Positions 5,634 to 6,687 of a stretch of DNA of 6,687 nucleotides are shown here, one piece after another. The position numbers and the translations under genes were made by a program. Source of the DNA: Gemmatimonadales bacterium (GTDB lineage: Bacteria > Gemmatimonadota > Gemmatimonadetes > Palauibacterales > Palauibacteraceae); the NCBI GenBank assembly GCA_030608825.1, contig JAUWDL010000078.1:1-6687 (forward strand), in the 5' to 3' direction. The notes below the pieces were generated by a model that saw nothing but the letters and a program-made list of their open reading frames with translations, was not told where the DNA came from and searched no databases. Position 1 is the stretch's first letter. Each line of letters begins with the position of its first letter.

Positions 5634-6553
5634 GGCAGAGCCTCTTCGGGGTCGAGTTCCAGGCGCCCGTGCTCCTCGCCTCGGGCACCTGCGGCTACGG
5701 GAGAGAGTACGCCGGCCTCATCCCGCTCGACGAGCTGGGCGGGCTCGTGACCAAAGCGGTCAGCGTCGAGCCGCGCTCGGGGAATCCGCCTCACCGGGTG
5801 GCCGAGACACCCGGCGGGATGATCAACGCGATCGGGCTGGAGAACGTCGGCCTCGACGCCTTCGCGAGCGAGAAGCTGCCGTGGTTGCGCGAGAACCTCG
5901 CCCGAGCCCATGTATTCGTGAACGTCGTGGGCCGTACGGTCGAGGAGTACGCGGCGGTGGTGTCGGGCCTGGACGGTGAGGAGGGCTTTCTCGGCTACGA
6001 GATCAACGTCTCCTGTCCGAACGTGAAGGGAGGGACGATGTTCGGAACCGACGAGGCGGCGCTCGCCGAGCTCGTCGGTCGCCTTCGCAGCGAGACGGAG
6101 CGGCCCGTTATCGTGAAGCTCACGCCCAACGTGCCCGACATCGGCATCTACGCCCGAATCTGCGAGGAGAACGGTGCGGACGGGCTCAGCACCATCAACA
6201 CTTTCCCGGGGATGTTGATCGACATCCACCTCCGGAAGCCGGTGATCGGCAACGTCTCGGGCGGAATCAGCGGACCCGCGATCCTGCCGATGGGCGTGTA
6301 CCTGACGTGGCGTGCCGCCACCGCATGCTCGTTGCCGGTGATCGGGATCGGCGGGATTCGTTCCGGCGAGGATGCCCTCCAGTACATCCTGGCCGGTGCC
6401 CACCTGGTGCAGGTGGGGACGGCCTCGTTCGTGGATCCGGCCGCGGCCGCCACCGTTCAGGAGGGGATCTCATCCTACCTCGCAGGCGCCGGTATCGGTT
6501 CGCTCTCGGAGCTGGTGGGAGGGCTGCGCCTGCCCGAGCACGGCCAGCACTAG
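5618..6553 (+). CDS. pyrD: Dihydroorotate dehydrogenase B, catalytic subunit PyrD
   Basis: FMN enzyme oxidising dihydroorotate to orotate, the fourth step of de novo pyrimidine synthesis. It is cytoplasmic and works as a complex with PyrK. Its 311 aa fit the family. Class 1 features are the SGTCGYG start of the barrel (22-28), K46 in VTKAVS, the GNPPHR and NAIGLEN substrate/FMN segments, the active-site Cys C133 in NVSCPN (class 2 enzymes use Ser here), VKLTPN, the SGGISGPA loop, and the phosphate-binding IGIGGIRSGEDA. Cys plus an adjacent pyrK marks class 1B. The GTG start at 5618 lies inside the end of pyrK; its RBS is weak, and expression probably relies on coupling to pyrK translation. 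Its TAG stop overlaps the stop of a convergent gene. Confidence 0.96.
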   Translation: MVPELRQSLFGVEFQAPVLLASGTCGYGREYAGLIPLDELGGLVTKAVSVEPRSGNPPHRVAETPGGMINAIGLENVGLDAFASEKLPWLRENLARAHVFVNVVGRTVEEYAAVVSGLDGEEGFLGYEINVSCPNVKGGTMFGTDEAALAELVGRLRSETERPVIVKLTPNVPDIGIYARICEENGADGLSTINTFPGMLIDIHLRKPVIGNVSGGISGPAILPMGVYLTWRAATACSLPVIGIGGIRSGEDALQYILAGAHLVQVGTASFVDPAAAATVQEGISSYLAGAGIGSLSELVGGLRLPEHGQH

Positions 6554-6687
6554 CGTCGGCGGAGCCTCCGGATCACCAGGGCGTAAACCGCCACGTTGAT
6601 GATGATCACACCGGCCGCGAGATATCCCTTGATCGCGTGCCAGTTGGCGGGATAGAGGATGAGGCCCGCGTAATGCTCGATGAAGCC
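6550..6687 (-). CDS. C-terminal fragment of a small membrane protein, probably DUF2784
   Basis: The - strand is open from the window edge (6687) to a TAG at 6552-6550, giving 45 residues of a truncated gene. It begins GFIEHYAGLILYPANW, continues with one hydrophobic segment rich in Ile, Val and Ala, and ends in a run of Arg. The GFIEHY plus LxYP pattern, the last helix and the basic tail match my memory of the end of DUF2784 proteins, which are about 120 aa multi-helix membrane proteins of unknown function. Most of the gene lies beyond the window. It converges on pyrD, and the two stop codons share the palindrome CTAG (6550-6553), leaving no intergenic space. Coding status is well supported by the composition and the exact stop; the family name is moderately sure. 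Confidence 0.7.
   Translation of the reverse strand, partial: GFIEHYAGLILYPANWHAIKGYLAAGVIIINVAVYALVIRRLRRR

Noticed and set aside
5600..6403. Long - strand open frame opposite pyrD
   Set aside because: It mirrors a fully conserved pyrD, has no motif of its own, and is explained by GC-rich codon bias.
6557..6571. Small inverted repeat (CGGAG/CTCCG) near the pyrD end as a bidirectional terminator
   Set aside because: It gives only about four usable pairs with a minimal loop and no T tract on either side. It also lies inside the convergent coding sequence.

Overview
This is a GC-rich chromosomal window of ordinary core-genome character. It carries six genes on the + strand and the 3' end of a seventh on the - strand. 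No rRNA, tRNA, CRISPR array, transposase or phage gene was found. The best guess for the source is an uncultivated or environmental member of the FCB group, most likely Gemmatimonadota. This rests on the gene set (a secreted M28 peptidase with a PA insert, and smpB followed by an N-acetylmuramoyl-L-alanine amidase and pyrK-pyrD), the high GC, and two Bacteroidetes-like promoter candidates (TTG, 19-20 bp, TAnnTTT). That assignment is inference, not proof.

Layout: (1) 2-1342 is a zinc aminopeptidase-type M28 peptidase whose 5' end lies outside the window. (2) 1343-1562 is a 220 bp gap holding a candidate promoter, a hairpin-rich putative leader and a short tandem duplication that includes the ribosome binding site of the next gene. 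(3) 1563-2006 is a small YtxH-type membrane-anchored coiled-coil protein. (4) 2108-3004 is a YihY/BrkB-type six-helix membrane protein. (5) 3110-6553 is a tightly packed run: smpB, a periplasmic/secreted Amidase_3 cell wall hydrolase, pyrK and pyrD. The candidate promoter for this run is just upstream, at 3014-3043. (6) 6550-6687, - strand, is the C-terminal 45 residues of a convergent membrane protein that looks like DUF2784. Its stop codon shares a CTAG with the pyrD stop.

How the genes work together: pyrK and pyrD should make the two-subunit class 1B dihydroorotate dehydrogenase, which oxidises dihydroorotate to orotate with NAD+ through FMN, a [2Fe-2S] cluster and FAD. SmpB partners with tmRNA to rescue stalled ribosomes. 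The amidase cuts peptidoglycan. The last four genes overlap or nearly touch, so they are probably one transcript with translational coupling, although their functions are unrelated. ytxH and yihY are both envelope-associated and may be co-expressed. I see no clear novel system. The most noteworthy points are the promoter motif pair, the duplicated RBS-containing unit before ytxH, the uncertain pyrK start (possible CTG), and the tail-to-tail overlap with the unlisted - strand gene.
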